Source: Pseudomonas sp. LS1212 (GTDB taxonomy: Bacteria > Pseudomonadota > Gammaproteobacteria > Pseudomonadales > Pseudomonadaceae). Taken from it: a stretch of 64,000 bases of DNA. The notes under the pieces are model-generated. The model was not told the origin of the DNA, did no database searches, and saw only the letters and a program-made list of their open reading frames with translations. Where the stretch lies: contig NZ_CP102951.1 of assembly GCF_024741815.1 (NCBI RefSeq), positions 3,300,001-3,364,000 on the forward strand. Direction: 5' to 3'. Of the stretch, positions 1-9,182 are shown piece by piece. Made by a program: the position numbers and the translations under genes. Position 1 is the stretch's first letter. Every line of letters begins with the position of its first letter.

Positions 1-527
<527 letters not shown>

Positions 528-679
528 AATACTGCTTGGGTTTTGAGAAAACCCTAAACTTGGCTCAGCAATCTCAAAATGAACTATATGATTGCTCATG
601 TAGCCACTTGTGATGCTGATAATCTTTCTGACTATCAGTCTGAGCTCACAAGCACCCACACGAATTGCTTGATTCAGTT

Positions 680-690
680 GTTAAAGAGCG
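680..690 (-). promoter_or_regulatory. rrn leader boxA antitermination site
   Basis: The reverse strand reads GCTCTTTAAC, the core of the boxA element found in rRNA leaders. It lies between the promoter (835-862) and the 16S start, where NusB/NusE-dependent antitermination factors load. Its order and spacing relative to the 16S gene fit a normal rrn leader. Confidence 0.8.
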
Positions 691-834
691 GTTGGTTGAT
701 TCTTTCGTCTCAACCGAGGTGCGCATTTTACGCTTTCCTCTGTCTCTGTCAAGCGTTTATTTTCAGAAGTTTTTCGATTTTCTCGTTTAACTTCAAACAC
801 TTGACTCGCTTCGATCTCTCGTTGCGGGAGGCGA

Positions 835-862
835 ATTCTACAGCGTTTCAAACCGTTGTCAA
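835..862 (-). promoter_or_regulatory. rrn operon sigma-70 promoter
   Basis: On the reverse strand TTGACA (862-857) is followed after 16 bases by TAGAAT (840-835). This is a near-consensus sigma-70 promoter with the short spacer and GC-rich discriminator typical of rRNA promoters. It lies about 310 bp upstream of the mature 16S end. No gene is seen on either strand between 528 and 1040; the open frames there are antisense to the leader. Confidence 0.85.
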
Positions 863-1039
863 CGACAAAAATGATGGCGGTTGCCAAGCCCTGCTCTTGC
901 AGCTTCTGCAGCTACTTACTGAAAGCACTCTATATAGTCAGCGTTGCACTGTTCGGTTTAAACCAGGGTCGCGATGTCGCTCGGCTCAAATACTTCTAAT
1001 CCGCACATGGGCCCCCCTTGGGCAGCATGATCGACTACC

Positions 1040-1216
1040 ATGCCGCCGCCGGTTTCCAAATGGGATTAATAGGGAATCCGTGGTGCTTATGCAGCATCAA
1101 ACGGAACTGCCCCCGCAACTGTAGGTGCTGAGCCTGCTCCTGAACTGCCACTGGGATTGCTTCCGGGAAGGCTGGAGCCAGGCGATGACGCATCAGTCAG
1201 GAGACCTGCCGGCCAA
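1040..1216 (+). promoter_or_regulatory. Cobalamin (B12) riboswitch
   Basis: The stretch contains the conserved core of an adenosylcobalamin riboswitch in order: GGGAATCCG and GGTGC near 1070-1087, then AACTGCCCCCGCAACTGTA near 1105-1123, and the B12 box AGTCAGGAGACCTGCC at 1195-1210. A GC-rich hairpin (ACCGGCGGGGTGTCC and following bases) comes next and could be the expression platform. Such switches repress B12 uptake or synthesis genes when cobalamin is plentiful. The gene downstream is a truncated binding protein, so the switch looks orphaned. Confidence 0.93.
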
Positions 1217-1371
1217 GCAAATCACTAACCGGCGGGGTGTCCGGGAAGGACATCCTTGCCGCGCGCGTCACCTCGGTGACCGGCCTTGCACTGCTCCTGC
1301 GGCAGCGTTCGATGATGTGTTTCCAGACTGTACACCCCCGCTCCGCGTACGCTTCAAATGGAGATTGCATC

Positions 1372-1830
1372 ATGCTGCTGCCCCGCTTTGCCGCCCTCAT
1401 CACGGGTCTGGGTCTGTCCGCCCTCGCCCATGCGGCCCCTACCCACTATCCCCTGACTGTAGAGAACTGCGGCAGCACGCTGACCTTCCAGCACGCACCA
1501 GGCCGTGCAGTGACCATCGGCCAGGCCGGCACCGAAATGCTCTATGCCCTGGGGCTCGGCGACAAGCTGGTCGGCACCTCGTTGTGGTTCAACGATGTAT
1601 TGGCCAAGTACAAGGCACAGAACGACAAGGTCGAACGCCTGGCCGATAACGATCCAAGCTTCGAGGCAGTGATCGGCAAACGTCCGGAGCTGGTGGCAGT
1701 GCAGCTGGAGTGGATGGTCGGCCCGCAGGGGGCGGTCGGCACGCGCGAGCAGTTTCACGAACTTAAGATCCCGACCTACCTGATACACCAACTGCCTTGC
1801 CCGGTTGATGCCAGCCATGCCCAAAGATGA
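1372..1830 (+). pseudogene. ABC transporter periplasmic binding protein (B12/siderophore type), 3'-truncated
   Basis: The frame opens with ATG at 1372 and a signal peptide (LLPRFAALITGLGLSALAHA). It continues into the N-terminal lobe of a TroA/BtuF-like metal-chelate binding protein, with the motif IGQAGTEMLYALGLGDKLVG and ERLADNDPSFEAVIGKRPEL near residues 90-105. Homology stops around IPTYLI (about 1790); unrelated residues follow and a stop is reached after roughly 150 codons, whereas intact family members have about 300. Its position under a cobalamin riboswitch suggests a former corrinoid-uptake operon. The matching permease and ATPase relics lie at 3176-3770, so about 1.4 kb of other DNA now interrupts the set. 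Confidence 0.8.
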
Positions 1831-2369
1831 TGCCGATGTGCAGGTGAACACGCAAGTCAACGTTCTGTCCGAAAAAGACGCTGCAATTCGCTTCGCCTTC
1901 GCTTTACCCAAGGCAGCGCATGAAGCTGGCATTAGCCCGCAGGAAGCCTGCAAGGCCCCACGCTGGCAGTCGCCGGACACCCTACCCGGACAGCATGCCC
2001 CTTGTCCTGCCTGAACCCGTAGACGATCCTGACCGCACCCGCTGGGCAGAAGAGTTATCCCTGACGGATGAGCAAAGGCGCGACAACGCCGTGGTCCGGC
2101 AAACCCATAGTGGCAACCTTGAAAGCTATGCCGGCTCAGCCGCCGAGCAGGCGCTGGCGCGTCGTCGTAGAGAGCTACTCTAGGCGTCGCCAGCGAGAAC
2201 TAGAAAATGCATGAATGGAGTGAGCGTGTGGGATCAAAGCGGACCGTCGCGTACTAACGTGCCGCATAACCGGCTGCCAACTAAGAACAGTATAGTCGGC
2301 AGTCCGGGCTGATGTAACTGTTAGGCAGTTACGGTGGGCAATACTTCGCTTTTTGTCACCCCACCTTGG
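1831..2369. other. Stretch without a recognisable gene
   Basis: Two overlapping forward frames (1805-2014 and 1920-2183) are open here. The second ends in a charged run (AEQALARRRRELL), but neither resembles a family I know and neither has a convincing ribosome-binding site. The stretch probably belongs to the foreign insert that separated the binding-protein and permease relics. Confidence 0.4.
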
Positions 2370-2780
2370 CTACAGTATCTTTTCCAAAGCTTTAGCCTGT
2401 TTGATCCAGTCTTTCACCAATTCAAAGGTGGGTGCCCTACCTACCAATTTGATTTTCTTTTGTTCAATCAATTCCTCCAACTCAGAGTGCAATTTTTCTG
2501 GCCGTTGCTTGGCAAGATCGGGAATCGCTTTCACTCCATCAATATGCTCTAATAGGTCGGATAAAACTCCTCCGACCCCATGAATACGAGCCAGATCTGC
2601 GCGATCGGCCAATGCTAAGAGCTTTGGTCTTGTCAGGCCGCAGTACTTTGCCAGTTCGCTTCTTTCGTGTGGTGTCCGACATGCGTCTAAGAGTTGATCG
2701 CTGTCATGGATGTCCTTTTCCTTCAATTTGCCCTCAGTTTCGGGGGTCATGCCTACGATTTTGCTGAGTGGTATAGCCAT
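2370..2780 (-). CDS. DUF4332 (helix-hairpin-helix) domain protein
   Basis: This 136-residue protein starts at ATG 2780, chosen because GGAG lies seven bases upstream; the longer open frame has no such site. The whole chain reads as tandem helix-hairpin-helix-like units: KIVGMTPETEGKLKEKDIHD (about 6-25), CGLTRPKLLALADRADL and IHGVGGVLSDLLEHIDGV (about 60-80), which is the DUF4332 pattern. Such folds usually bind nucleic acid non-specifically, but the role of this family is unknown to me. It stands alone on the reverse strand among transporter pseudogenes and looks intact, so it probably came with the insertion that broke the operon. Confidence 0.7.
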   Translation of the reverse strand: MAIPLSKIVGMTPETEGKLKEKDIHDSDQLLDACRTPHERSELAKYCGLTRPKLLALADRADLARIHGVGGVLSDLLEHIDGVKAIPDLAKQRPEKLHSELEELIEQKKIKLVGRAPTFELVKDWIKQAKALEKIL

Positions 2781-3175
2781 TTTTATCTCCAATAATGCGT
2801 TAGATGATTGTCGACAAGTGTTTGTGACCGGGCATTTCTTGCTTCCTGTCACAACACCTCCTTTCCACACATCTCGTATCACGCGTTTGGGAACGGCTTA
2901 ACTGCAAAATATAATGTTGCGTTTGCTCACGACATAGACGGCAAGCCAAGGCCGCTCAATCAGCTTAGACGGCAGACCAAGCAACGCTAGCTATTTTCCA
3001 CCATGCTGACTAGTGGCTCCTTCTGGCCGGACTGGGACGCCCGTGCCCAGTGTCTTATAGACATGGTACAGGTACGAAAACCCCCATAAACGCCTTAGGC
3101 CCACATCGCTGCGAGCCTAAGTAATTGATCCTATTGGTTTACCCGGCAAGACCTGAACCTGCGATCAGGGACAGG
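2781..3175. other. Intergenic stretch, nothing recognised
   Basis: About 390 bases between the DUF4332 gene and the permease relic. Short open frames exist but none has family features or a good start. No tRNA, clear terminator or insertion-sequence end was seen. Confidence 0.4.
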
Positions 3176-3257
3176 TGATCCCTGTGGGGGTGATCACCGC
3201 ACTGGTTGGCGCCCCCGTATTCGCGCTGATCCTGATAGGCCGGAGGAGCTCCCGATG
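3176..3257 (+). pseudogene. FecCD-family ABC permease, C-terminal remnant
   Basis: Only the last 26 or so codons survive. VIPVGVITALVGAPVFALIL followed by IGRR matches the C-terminal loop and last helix of iron-siderophore/B12 permeases (BtuC/FecCD type). The stop overlaps the ATG of the following ATPase relic (ATGA at 3254-3257), which preserves the original operon coupling. The rest of the permease has been replaced by unrelated sequence. With the binding protein at 1372 this marks a dismantled transporter operon. Confidence 0.75.
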
Positions 3258-3770
3258 AGCGCCGCGGCGCCCTTTGCTGGCGAATCCGTATTGAGCTGTT
3301 CCGGCCTTGGTTTCAATGCCCGCGACGTTGCACTCCTGCACGACATCAACCTGAGCGTTCGTCGCGGCGAGACCCTCGGCATCGTCGGGCCCAACGGTTC
3401 GGGAAAATCCACGGTGGTCGAACAGCAGGCCGACACCGACGATGCGATTTGCGTGTTCGATGCCGTTGCCTTGGGCCGAACGCCCTGGCTGTCGGCGCTG
3501 AGCCCCTGGTCGGGCAATGACAATGCCATCGTCCACCAGGCTCTCTGCGACGTCGACGCTGCCCACCTGAGCACCCGCAGGTGGCGCAGCCTCTCTGATG
3601 GCGAACGCCAGCGCGTGCACATCGCTCGAGCCTTGGCCCAGCGCCCACAGATCCTGTTGCTGGACGAACCGACCAATCACCTGGATATCCAGCACCAGCT
3701 CGCAATTCTAAAGGTTGTACAGGCCCTGCCTGTGACGACGCTGATAGCCCTGCAAACGGTAATGACCGCG
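3255..3770 (+). pseudogene. ABC transporter ATP-binding protein (B12/siderophore type), internally deleted
   Basis: The frame starts at 3255 and shows a good N-terminus with Walker A (VGPNGSGKST, about residues 43-52). It then jumps directly to VVEQQADTDDAICVFDAVAL, so roughly 40 residues between Walker A and the Q-loop/helical region are missing. After the gap the signature (SLSDGERQRVHIARAL), Walker B (QILLLDEPTNHLDIQ) and nearby region are intact. The C-terminal third is lost where the frame runs into a MocR-type sequence near 3770. The product could not be a working ATPase. Confidence 0.8.
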
Positions 3771-4420
3771 CGTTTACTGGCTCGAACACTAACGGCAATA
3801 GCTAGGCGCGTTGATTCGGGCCTGTTCAATGACTATCCACCAGTAGGTGGCCATGACGAACATCGTCGCCTGCTGGCACGATGGTTCGCAGGTCTAGGCG
3901 TGGACGCAGACCCTCGACGCCTGTTGTTGACCGGTGGCGCTCATCACGCGGTGTCTCTCGCGCTATCGGTGGTCTGCAGTCCGGGCGGCACACTGTTCAC
4001 CGAAGCACAGACCTATCCGGGCGTGATTGCCCTCGCTCGACATCAGCGCACCCCTGTCGTCGGCGTGCGTATGGATGCAGAAGGCATCGTTCCGGAGGCG
4101 CTGGATCAAATGCTGGCTGACAGACAACCGGGCCCGGCCGCGCTCTACGTGCCGTCATGGAGCAATGGTTGACCGATGGCACCGCCGAGACCGTCAGCCA
4201 GGCGATCCAGGACGAATCGAAGCGACGCGTGGCGCTGGCTCACTCGATGCCAGGCGAGATGATGCGTGACCCGGATCATCGTGGATATCACGTGTGGCTG
4301 CCTATGCCCAGTCATGAAGCGCTACACCTAGAGCAGCAAGCCAAGGGACTGGGCCCCCGCCCGCTTCCACCGCTGCTAATCCAGAGGCCTTGGCGAGCGG
4401 TGGTGTTCGGTTGTGCCTTG
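3771..4420 (+). pseudogene. MocR/GntR-type aminotransferase-like regulator, fragmented
   Basis: The forward frame from about 3771 encodes the start of an aminotransferase class I-like domain: ARRVDSGLF, then LARWFAGLGVDADPRRLLLT, GGAHHA and TEAQTYPGVIALARHQ. It breaks at about 4150 after AALYV. A different frame starting at 4157 resumes with the C-terminal part (EQWLTDGTAETVSQAI, MRDPDHRGYHVWLPMP). The N-terminal winged helix and the middle of the aminotransferase domain, including the PLP lysine region, are missing. The tail after about 4345 also loses its match. This is a decayed regulator fused by deletion to the ATPase relic. Confidence 0.75.
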
Positions 4421-4519
4421 GTGCACCGACGATGGCTGATCTGCGCACGGCACTTTCCTCCATCGCCAAGCTTCGGCCTGAAGGAGCACCGGCAATCTGC
4501 CCTCCCGCCCCTGTAGTGG

Positions 4520-5418
4520 TCAACTAATCCCGGACACGACGTTAAGTTTTTCTTCGGCCTGAGCTGGCGCCAGCCCACCGTTGAATTGATGGGGGCGAAT
4601 CCAGTTGTACCGATGCATCAAGAAATGGCTGATATCGCGCTGGGCTTCTTGAGCAGTTCGGTAGCCCATGGTCGGTATCCATTCAGTTTTCACGCTGCGA
4701 AACACACGCTCCATCGGCGCATTGTCCCAGCAATTACCCCGGCGGCTCATGCTCTGGCGCATGCGATAACGCCACAGCCGCTGGCGAAATAAACGACTCC
4801 CATACTGCGACCCTTGATCCGAGTGAAACAGCAGGCCCTGAGGTCTTCCTCGTTGCTCATAGGCCATATCCAGTGCCTTGATAACCAGCTCGGCGTCCGG
4901 CTTTTCCGACAATGCCCAACCCACTATCCGGCGCGCGCAAAGATCTAGCACAACAGCCAGATAATGCCATTTCCCTTGGGCCCAAATGTAGGTGATGTCG
5001 CCGCACCACACTTGGTTGGGGGCCGAGACATCGAACTCCCGATTCAAGATGTTCGGGATATCCAACCGTTCGACCGTCGCTCGTTTATAGGCATGAGAAC
5101 CTGGCTGTTTGCTCACGAGGTCAAGCTCACGCATCAAGCTGCGTACCTTAAATCGCCCCAGTTGCTCGCCGTCTTCACGCATGATCGACAAGATGCTGCG
5201 GCTGCCCGCAGCACTACGACTTTCTGTGAACAGTTCATTGACCCGACTGCGCAGCCGAAGCCGCTCAATATCAGGAGTCCGGCGCCTGAGACGCTGGGCG
5301 TAGTAACACGAGCGGGTGACTTCAAACACTTTGCACAGCCAATCAATCGGCTCGTGGACGCTAAGCTGATTGATCAGCGCGTACGCTCGTGATCTTCCGA
5401 CATCAAGAGCGCGGTAGC
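4520..5418 (-). CDS. IS3 OrfB, copy 1 (DDE integrase domain)
   Basis: OrfB carries the rve/DDE catalytic core of IS3 transposases. Recognisable parts are WCGDITYIWAQGKWHYLAVV (first Asp), LLFHSDQGSQYGS (second Asp) and RRGNCWDNAPMERVFRSVKTE (Glu). An internal ATG exists at 5329. The natural product is probably the OrfAB fusion made by -1 frameshifting at 5419-5425, since the -1 frame is open from the slip site (first residues GYRALDVGRSRAYALINQLS). The protein is identical to that of the second copy, so both copies are recent. Confidence 0.92.
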
Positions 5419-5682
5419 CTTTTTTAGTATCGATTTTTCCCGTTCAAGGCGGGCGATCCGGACTTCCAGTTCCTGGATTTTCTGCTGCTCCGGGGTCAGC
5501 GCTTTGCTTAGCGGGGTGACACCTTGGCGCTCCTTCTGAACCTGCTCAACCCAGCGGCGTAGTGCCGACTCGCCGACGCCGAGTGAACGACTGGCTTCGA
5601 TGTAGCTGTAGTTTTGCTTGAGCACGAGGTCGGCAGCCTCGCGTTTGAATTCAGCGGAAAAGGAACGGCGTTGTTTGGTCAT
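5374..5682 (-). CDS. IS3 OrfA, copy 1 (helix-turn-helix subunit)
   Basis: OrfA of 102 residues; ATG 5682 is chosen because GAGGTG lies just upstream. It has the transposase-8-type DNA-binding helix-turn-helix (FSAEFKREAADLVLKQ, then YIEASRSLGVGESALRRWV) and a C-terminal leucine-zipper-like coiled coil (ELEVRIARLEREKSILKKAT, about 75-95). The slippery heptamer A AAA AAG (5425-5419) lies near the end of the frame. A -1 shift there continues directly into OrfB. Confidence 0.92.
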   Translation of the reverse strand: MTKQRRSFSAEFKREAADLVLKQNYSYIEASRSLGVGESALRRWVEQVQKERQGVTPLSKALTPEQQKIQELEVRIARLEREKSILKKATALLMSEDHERTR

Positions 5683-5746
5683 TTGACACCTCGATCTGGC
5701 GAGCATTCTCGCCTAAATGGGTGTCCGGTTTCATTAGACCACTACA

Positions 5747-6178
5747 CAGGTCTGCTACGAATATGCGGTGGAAGGTAAGTGGCCGTCACAAGGCCATGAC
5801 AACGACGCGGACTGGCTGGATCTGAGTGCTTTTGTCGCGACGGGTCGAAGCTATGTTGAGCACTACGGCGCCTCACCGCCCAAGATGCTGGAAAAAACAC
5901 TGGTGATGGGAGGAATTCGCGCGAGTCTCGATTCCGACAGACCTGATATCGAGGGCATTCCCGCTGCCCTGGAAGGACTCTACTCTGGATTCTTGACCTT
6001 GCTGGAGATAGCAATAATGGCTCAGATGAGCGAGAAGTCCGTAAGGAACGCAACGCTCCTGACCGCTCAAGATCGCCTCGTCACCTCAAAGCAAGGCACC
6101 CGAACAGTTGTCGAAGTCCCCGAGGCTCTCCGGTGGTTATCCGGTCGCCGAAGTTTCAATCCAACAGTGGTGGTCTGA
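5747..6178 (+). pseudogene. Unrecognised HTH-like protein, 5' end removed at the IS boundary
   Basis: The frame is open from the IS edge (CYEYAVEGKWPSQ) and has an internal ATG at 5768, so the original start probably lay to the left and was lost. The last third reads as a helix-turn-helix (LLEIAIMAQMSEKSVRNAT) followed by a small wing-like segment (RLVTSKQGTRTVVEV) and ends RWLSGRRSFNPTVVV. I do not recognise the family. It is followed after two bases by the gene at 6181, suggesting an original two-gene unit. Confidence 0.5.
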
Positions 6179-6180
6179 TC

Positions 6181-6507
6181 ATGGAACTGACAAGACAAGC
6201 TGAAGCCTATTGCGCTGAGAATCTGAAACGAATTGCTGCCCCCTCCGACAAGATTGCAGGGTTTACCACCGGTACTGGACGTCAGTTGGCTCTGGAGCGG
6301 GTTCGAAATGAAATCTATTGCTGGACAGAGCTCTCAGCCCTGGGGACAGCTCCATGCTCCCCCAAACGGCGCTATAAAGCCTCGGAGACACGCAACTCGA
6401 ACCTAAATCGTAAACACGCTCCACGCCTAATGCTTGGACAGGAAGTTCAGTATTGGACTTTCAATCACCTTGAAGACTTCAAGCGTTTTGTGGACTGGTA
6501 TGCCTAG
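6181..6507 (+). CDS. Hypothetical protein, 108 residues
   Basis: ATG at 6181 directly follows the stop of the upstream frame (TGATCATGG), consistent with translational coupling. The product (start MELTRQAEAYCAENLKRIAA, end EVQYWTFNHLEDFKRFVDWY) is soluble, with no membrane segment. I see no motif that I can assign to a family. It ends about 70 bases before a strong terminator, so it appears to be the last gene of a short operon whose front was removed by the IS. Confidence 0.5.
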   Translation: MELTRQAEAYCAENLKRIAAPSDKIAGFTTGTGRQLALERVRNEIYCWTELSALGTAPCSPKRRYKASETRNSNLNRKHAPRLMLGQEVQYWTFNHLEDFKRFVDWYA

Positions 6508-6577
6508 AGTTGTTCCCGCCAGGCAGGGGGCGGCAATCACCTCCCTCTCTCGTATGCTGGTGTAAACCAGCTTTGAC

Positions 6578-6608
6578 GGCTCCCAGGATTGTTGGGGAGC
6601 CTTTTTTT
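6578..6608 (+). terminator. Rho-independent terminator
   Basis: GGCTCCC (6578-6584) pairs with GGGAGCC after a loop and is followed by seven T. It closes the two-gene unit ending at 6507. The remaining bases up to hsdM (to 6848) hold no recognisable gene and presumably contain the hsd promoter. Confidence 0.8.
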
Positions 6609-6848
6609 GATCCGCGTCCGCGTCCCTTTGTCCCGACCTATGCACTCAGACCTACCTCCCCGCTCCCACCAGACAGCGCCAAAAACGGCCCTTCGCACTA
6701 GCGCGAGCACCCGCGCTGCCTCTCGAATGGAAATTCAGCTTTAGCCATAGCGGTGCACTGTCGTTGCAGCATAATGTCGCCAAATTTATTTTTAATCGTG
6801 CTGCGCACCGCATTAGCATCCGCCAAGCACTACAGGGAATTCCAAATA

Positions 6849-9182
6849 ATGTCGCAAGCCTCTAACAATCTGGCCGCCTACATCTGGTCTTTAGCCGATT
6901 TACTCCGTGGTGACTTTAGGCAAAGCCAGTACGGTCGGATCATTCTGCCGTTCACCTTGCTGCGTCGACTCGAGTGCGTGCTGGAGGCAAGCAAGGCGGC
7001 GGTGCTGGCGGAGCATGCACGCGTCCAGCAACTCAATATTTCCGAAGAAGCCCAGGAAAAACTGCTCCTGCGTGCCAGCGGTGGGCTGTCGTTTTTCAAT
7101 ACCTCAAAAATGGATCTGTCCAAGCTCGGTGAATCCGGCATCAAGGCCAATCTGGAGTCCTACCTGCAGGGCTTTTCCAAAGATGCACGGGAGATTTTCG
7201 AACACTTCAAATTCACCGAATTTCTCGGGCAACTGAACGATGCCAACCTGCTCTACAAGGTTGTGCAGAAGGTACGGAAGACTGACTTAAACCCTGCTGC
7301 AGTTTCCAACCACGACATGGGCCTGGTGTTTGAAGAGTTGATTCGCCGATTTGCGGAAAGCTCAAATGACACCGCTGGGGAGCACTTTACTCCGCGTGAC
7401 ATCGTGCGGCTCACCACCTCCCTGGTGTTTATGGAGGACGATGATGCGCTGACCAAGCCCGGCATCATCCGAACCATTTACGACCCAACAGCGGGTACTG
7501 GAGGTTTTCTATCTTCAGGCATGGAATACGTACATGAGCTCAACCCGCAGGCCGTGATGCGCGCCTATGGTCAGGAGCTTAACCCCGAGAGTTACGCCAT
7601 CTGCAAAGCCGACATGCTGATCAAGGGCCAAGACGTCAGCAACATTAAGCTCGGCAACACCCTGTCGAACGATCAGCTGGACGCCACTGAATTTGACTAC
7701 ATGCTTTCCAACCCACCTTTTGGCGTGGACTGGAAAAAGATCGAGCAAGACATCAACGACGAGCACACGCAAAAAGGTTTCAACGGCCGTTTTGGCGCTG
7801 GCCTGCCACGGGTTAGCGATGGCTCGTTATTGTTCCTGATGCACCTGATCAGCAAGCTCCGCGACGGCTCCCAGGGCGGCGGTCGAATCGGCATCATCCT
7901 CAATGGTTCACCATTGTTTACCGGTGGTGCTGGCTCTGGCGAATCAGAAATCCGCCGCTACATTCTAGAATCCGACTTGCTCGAGGCCATCATCGCCCTA
8001 CCTACCGACATGTTCTACAACACCGGAATCTCGACCTATGTCTGGGTGCTGTCGAACAAAAAAGCCCAGGAACGTAAGGGCAAGGTACAGTTGATCAATG
8101 GCGTGAATCTTTGCGGAAAAATGCGCAAATCCCTCGGTTCCAAGCGCAATGAAATGGACGAAAGCGATATCGCCACGGTGATCCGCGCCTTCGGCAGCTT
8201 TACCGCAGTCGATGCTTACGAGCTGGACAAACAAGCCGCACAAAAGAGTAATCGGGGCCGCCAGGCTGCTAACCCGAAAGCCGAGGCAGCCAAGACCTTC
8301 GCCAGCAAGATCTTCAACAGCTATGAGTTTGGCTATCGCCGCATCAGCATTGAGCGCCCGTTGCGGCAGTCCTTCCAATTCAGCGATGCACGCATAGCTG
8401 AATGTCGCTTTGCTCCGGGTGCCATCAACACCGCCATGAAATGGCTCTACCAGGAGTACAGCGCAGTAGAGGGTGAGAGCTGGAGCGACTGTGACACCTG
8501 TAAGCGTTACGGCGACTTGAGCGCACATGAAGATGCCATTCGGCGCTACTTCAAACTGCACTTCTCCGATCTAAAAGAGAAGCACATCAAAGATCTGCTT
8601 AACAGAACAACGTGGCTGGATCAGAAGAGGCTGTTACTGAAAGCACAAAGCCTGCAGGCCATCATCGGCACTGCCCAGCACGACGACATGAACACTTTTG
8701 ATGACGCGATCAAGGCCGCCTGCAAGCAACAGAGCATTGCCTTGGACACCAAAGACAAAAAGCAGATTATCGATGCGGTGAGCTGGAAGAACCCAGCCGC
8801 TGCCAAGATCATCAAGAAGGTTCACAAAACCAAAGCCAATCCCCTGTATGGCTTGTTTGCCGTCGACGGCGAGGTGCTGGAGTACCAAACAGATAGCGAC
8901 CTACGCGACAACGAAAACGTCGCACTTGACCCGAGCCAGAGCGTTAACGCCATTAACGAGGCTTACTTCCTTAAAGAAGTGCAGCCGCACGTATCCGATG
9001 CCTGGATAGATGCCAGCAAGAAGGACGCTAAGGATCAGCAAGTCGGAATCGTCGGTTACGAAATCCCCTTTAACCGACACTTTTACCAGTACCAACCGCC
9101 ACGGAATTTGCTTGAGATCGATGCGGATCTGGATGCCGTATCAGCCGAGATTATGGCCTTACTGCAAGAGGTGCACTCCTGA
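6849..9182 (+). CDS. hsdM: Type I restriction-modification system, DNA methyltransferase subunit HsdM
   Basis: N6-adenine methyltransferase of a type I RM complex (M2S methylase; with HsdR the full nuclease). The start at 6849 (MSQASNNLAAYIWSLADLLR) is preferred to the upstream ATG at 6753 because homology begins there, giving 777 residues. An N-terminal HsdM helical domain precedes the SAM motif DPTAGTGGFL (about 212-221) and the catalytic NPPFG (about 287-291). The C-terminal third is longer than in the roughly 500-residue HsdM forms and fits the large-HsdM subgroup. The stop overlaps the hsdS start (TGATG). Confidence 0.93.
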   Translation: MSQASNNLAAYIWSLADLLRGDFRQSQYGRIILPFTLLRRLECVLEASKAAVLAEHARVQQLNISEEAQEKLLLRASGGLSFFNTSKMDLSKLGESGIKANLESYLQGFSKDAREIFEHFKFTEFLGQLNDANLLYKVVQKVRKTDLNPAAVSNHDMGLVFEELIRRFAESSNDTAGEHFTPRDIVRLTTSLVFMEDDDALTKPGIIRTIYDPTAGTGGFLSSGMEYVHELNPQAVMRAYGQELNPESYAICKADMLIKGQDVSNIKLGNTLSNDQLDATEFDYMLSNPPFGVDWKKIEQDINDEHTQKGFNGRFGAGLPRVSDGSLLFLMHLISKLRDGSQGGGRIGIILNGSPLFTGGAGSGESEIRRYILESDLLEAIIALPTDMFYNTGISTYVWVLSNKKAQERKGKVQLINGVNLCGKMRKSLGSKRNEMDESDIATVIRAFGSFTAVDAYELDKQAAQKSNRGRQAANPKAEAAKTFASKIFNSYEFGYRRISIERPLRQSFQFSDARIAECRFAPGAINTAMKWLYQEYSAVEGESWSDCDTCKRYGDLSAHEDAIRRYFKLHFSDLKEKHIKDLLNRTTWLDQKRLLLKAQSLQAIIGTAQHDDMNTFDDAIKAACKQQSIALDTKDKKQIIDAVSWKNPAAAKIIKKVHKTKANPLYGLFAVDGEVLEYQTDSDLRDNENVALDPSQSVNAINEAYFLKEVQPHVSDAWIDASKKDAKDQQVGIVGYEIPFNRHFYQYQPPRNLLEIDADLDAVSAEIMALLQEVHS

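Larger units (their letters stand above)
4512..5746 (-). mobile_element. IS3-family insertion sequence, copy 1
   Basis: A 1,235-bp element with imperfect terminal inverted repeats, TGTAGTGGTCAACTAATCCC at one end and TGTAGTGGTCTAATGAAACC at the other. It encodes IS3-type OrfA and OrfB. It has the same length and the same encoded proteins as the copy at 20670-21904 but lies in the opposite orientation. No 3- or 4-bp target duplication is visible (left flank CCC, right flank CAG). This suggests that an adjacent deletion or rearrangement followed insertion. Confidence 0.93.

Noticed and set aside
579..1124. 181-codon open frame opposite the rRNA leader
   Set aside because: It runs antisense through boxA, the rrn promoter and into the riboswitch; no ribosome-binding site and no family resemblance.
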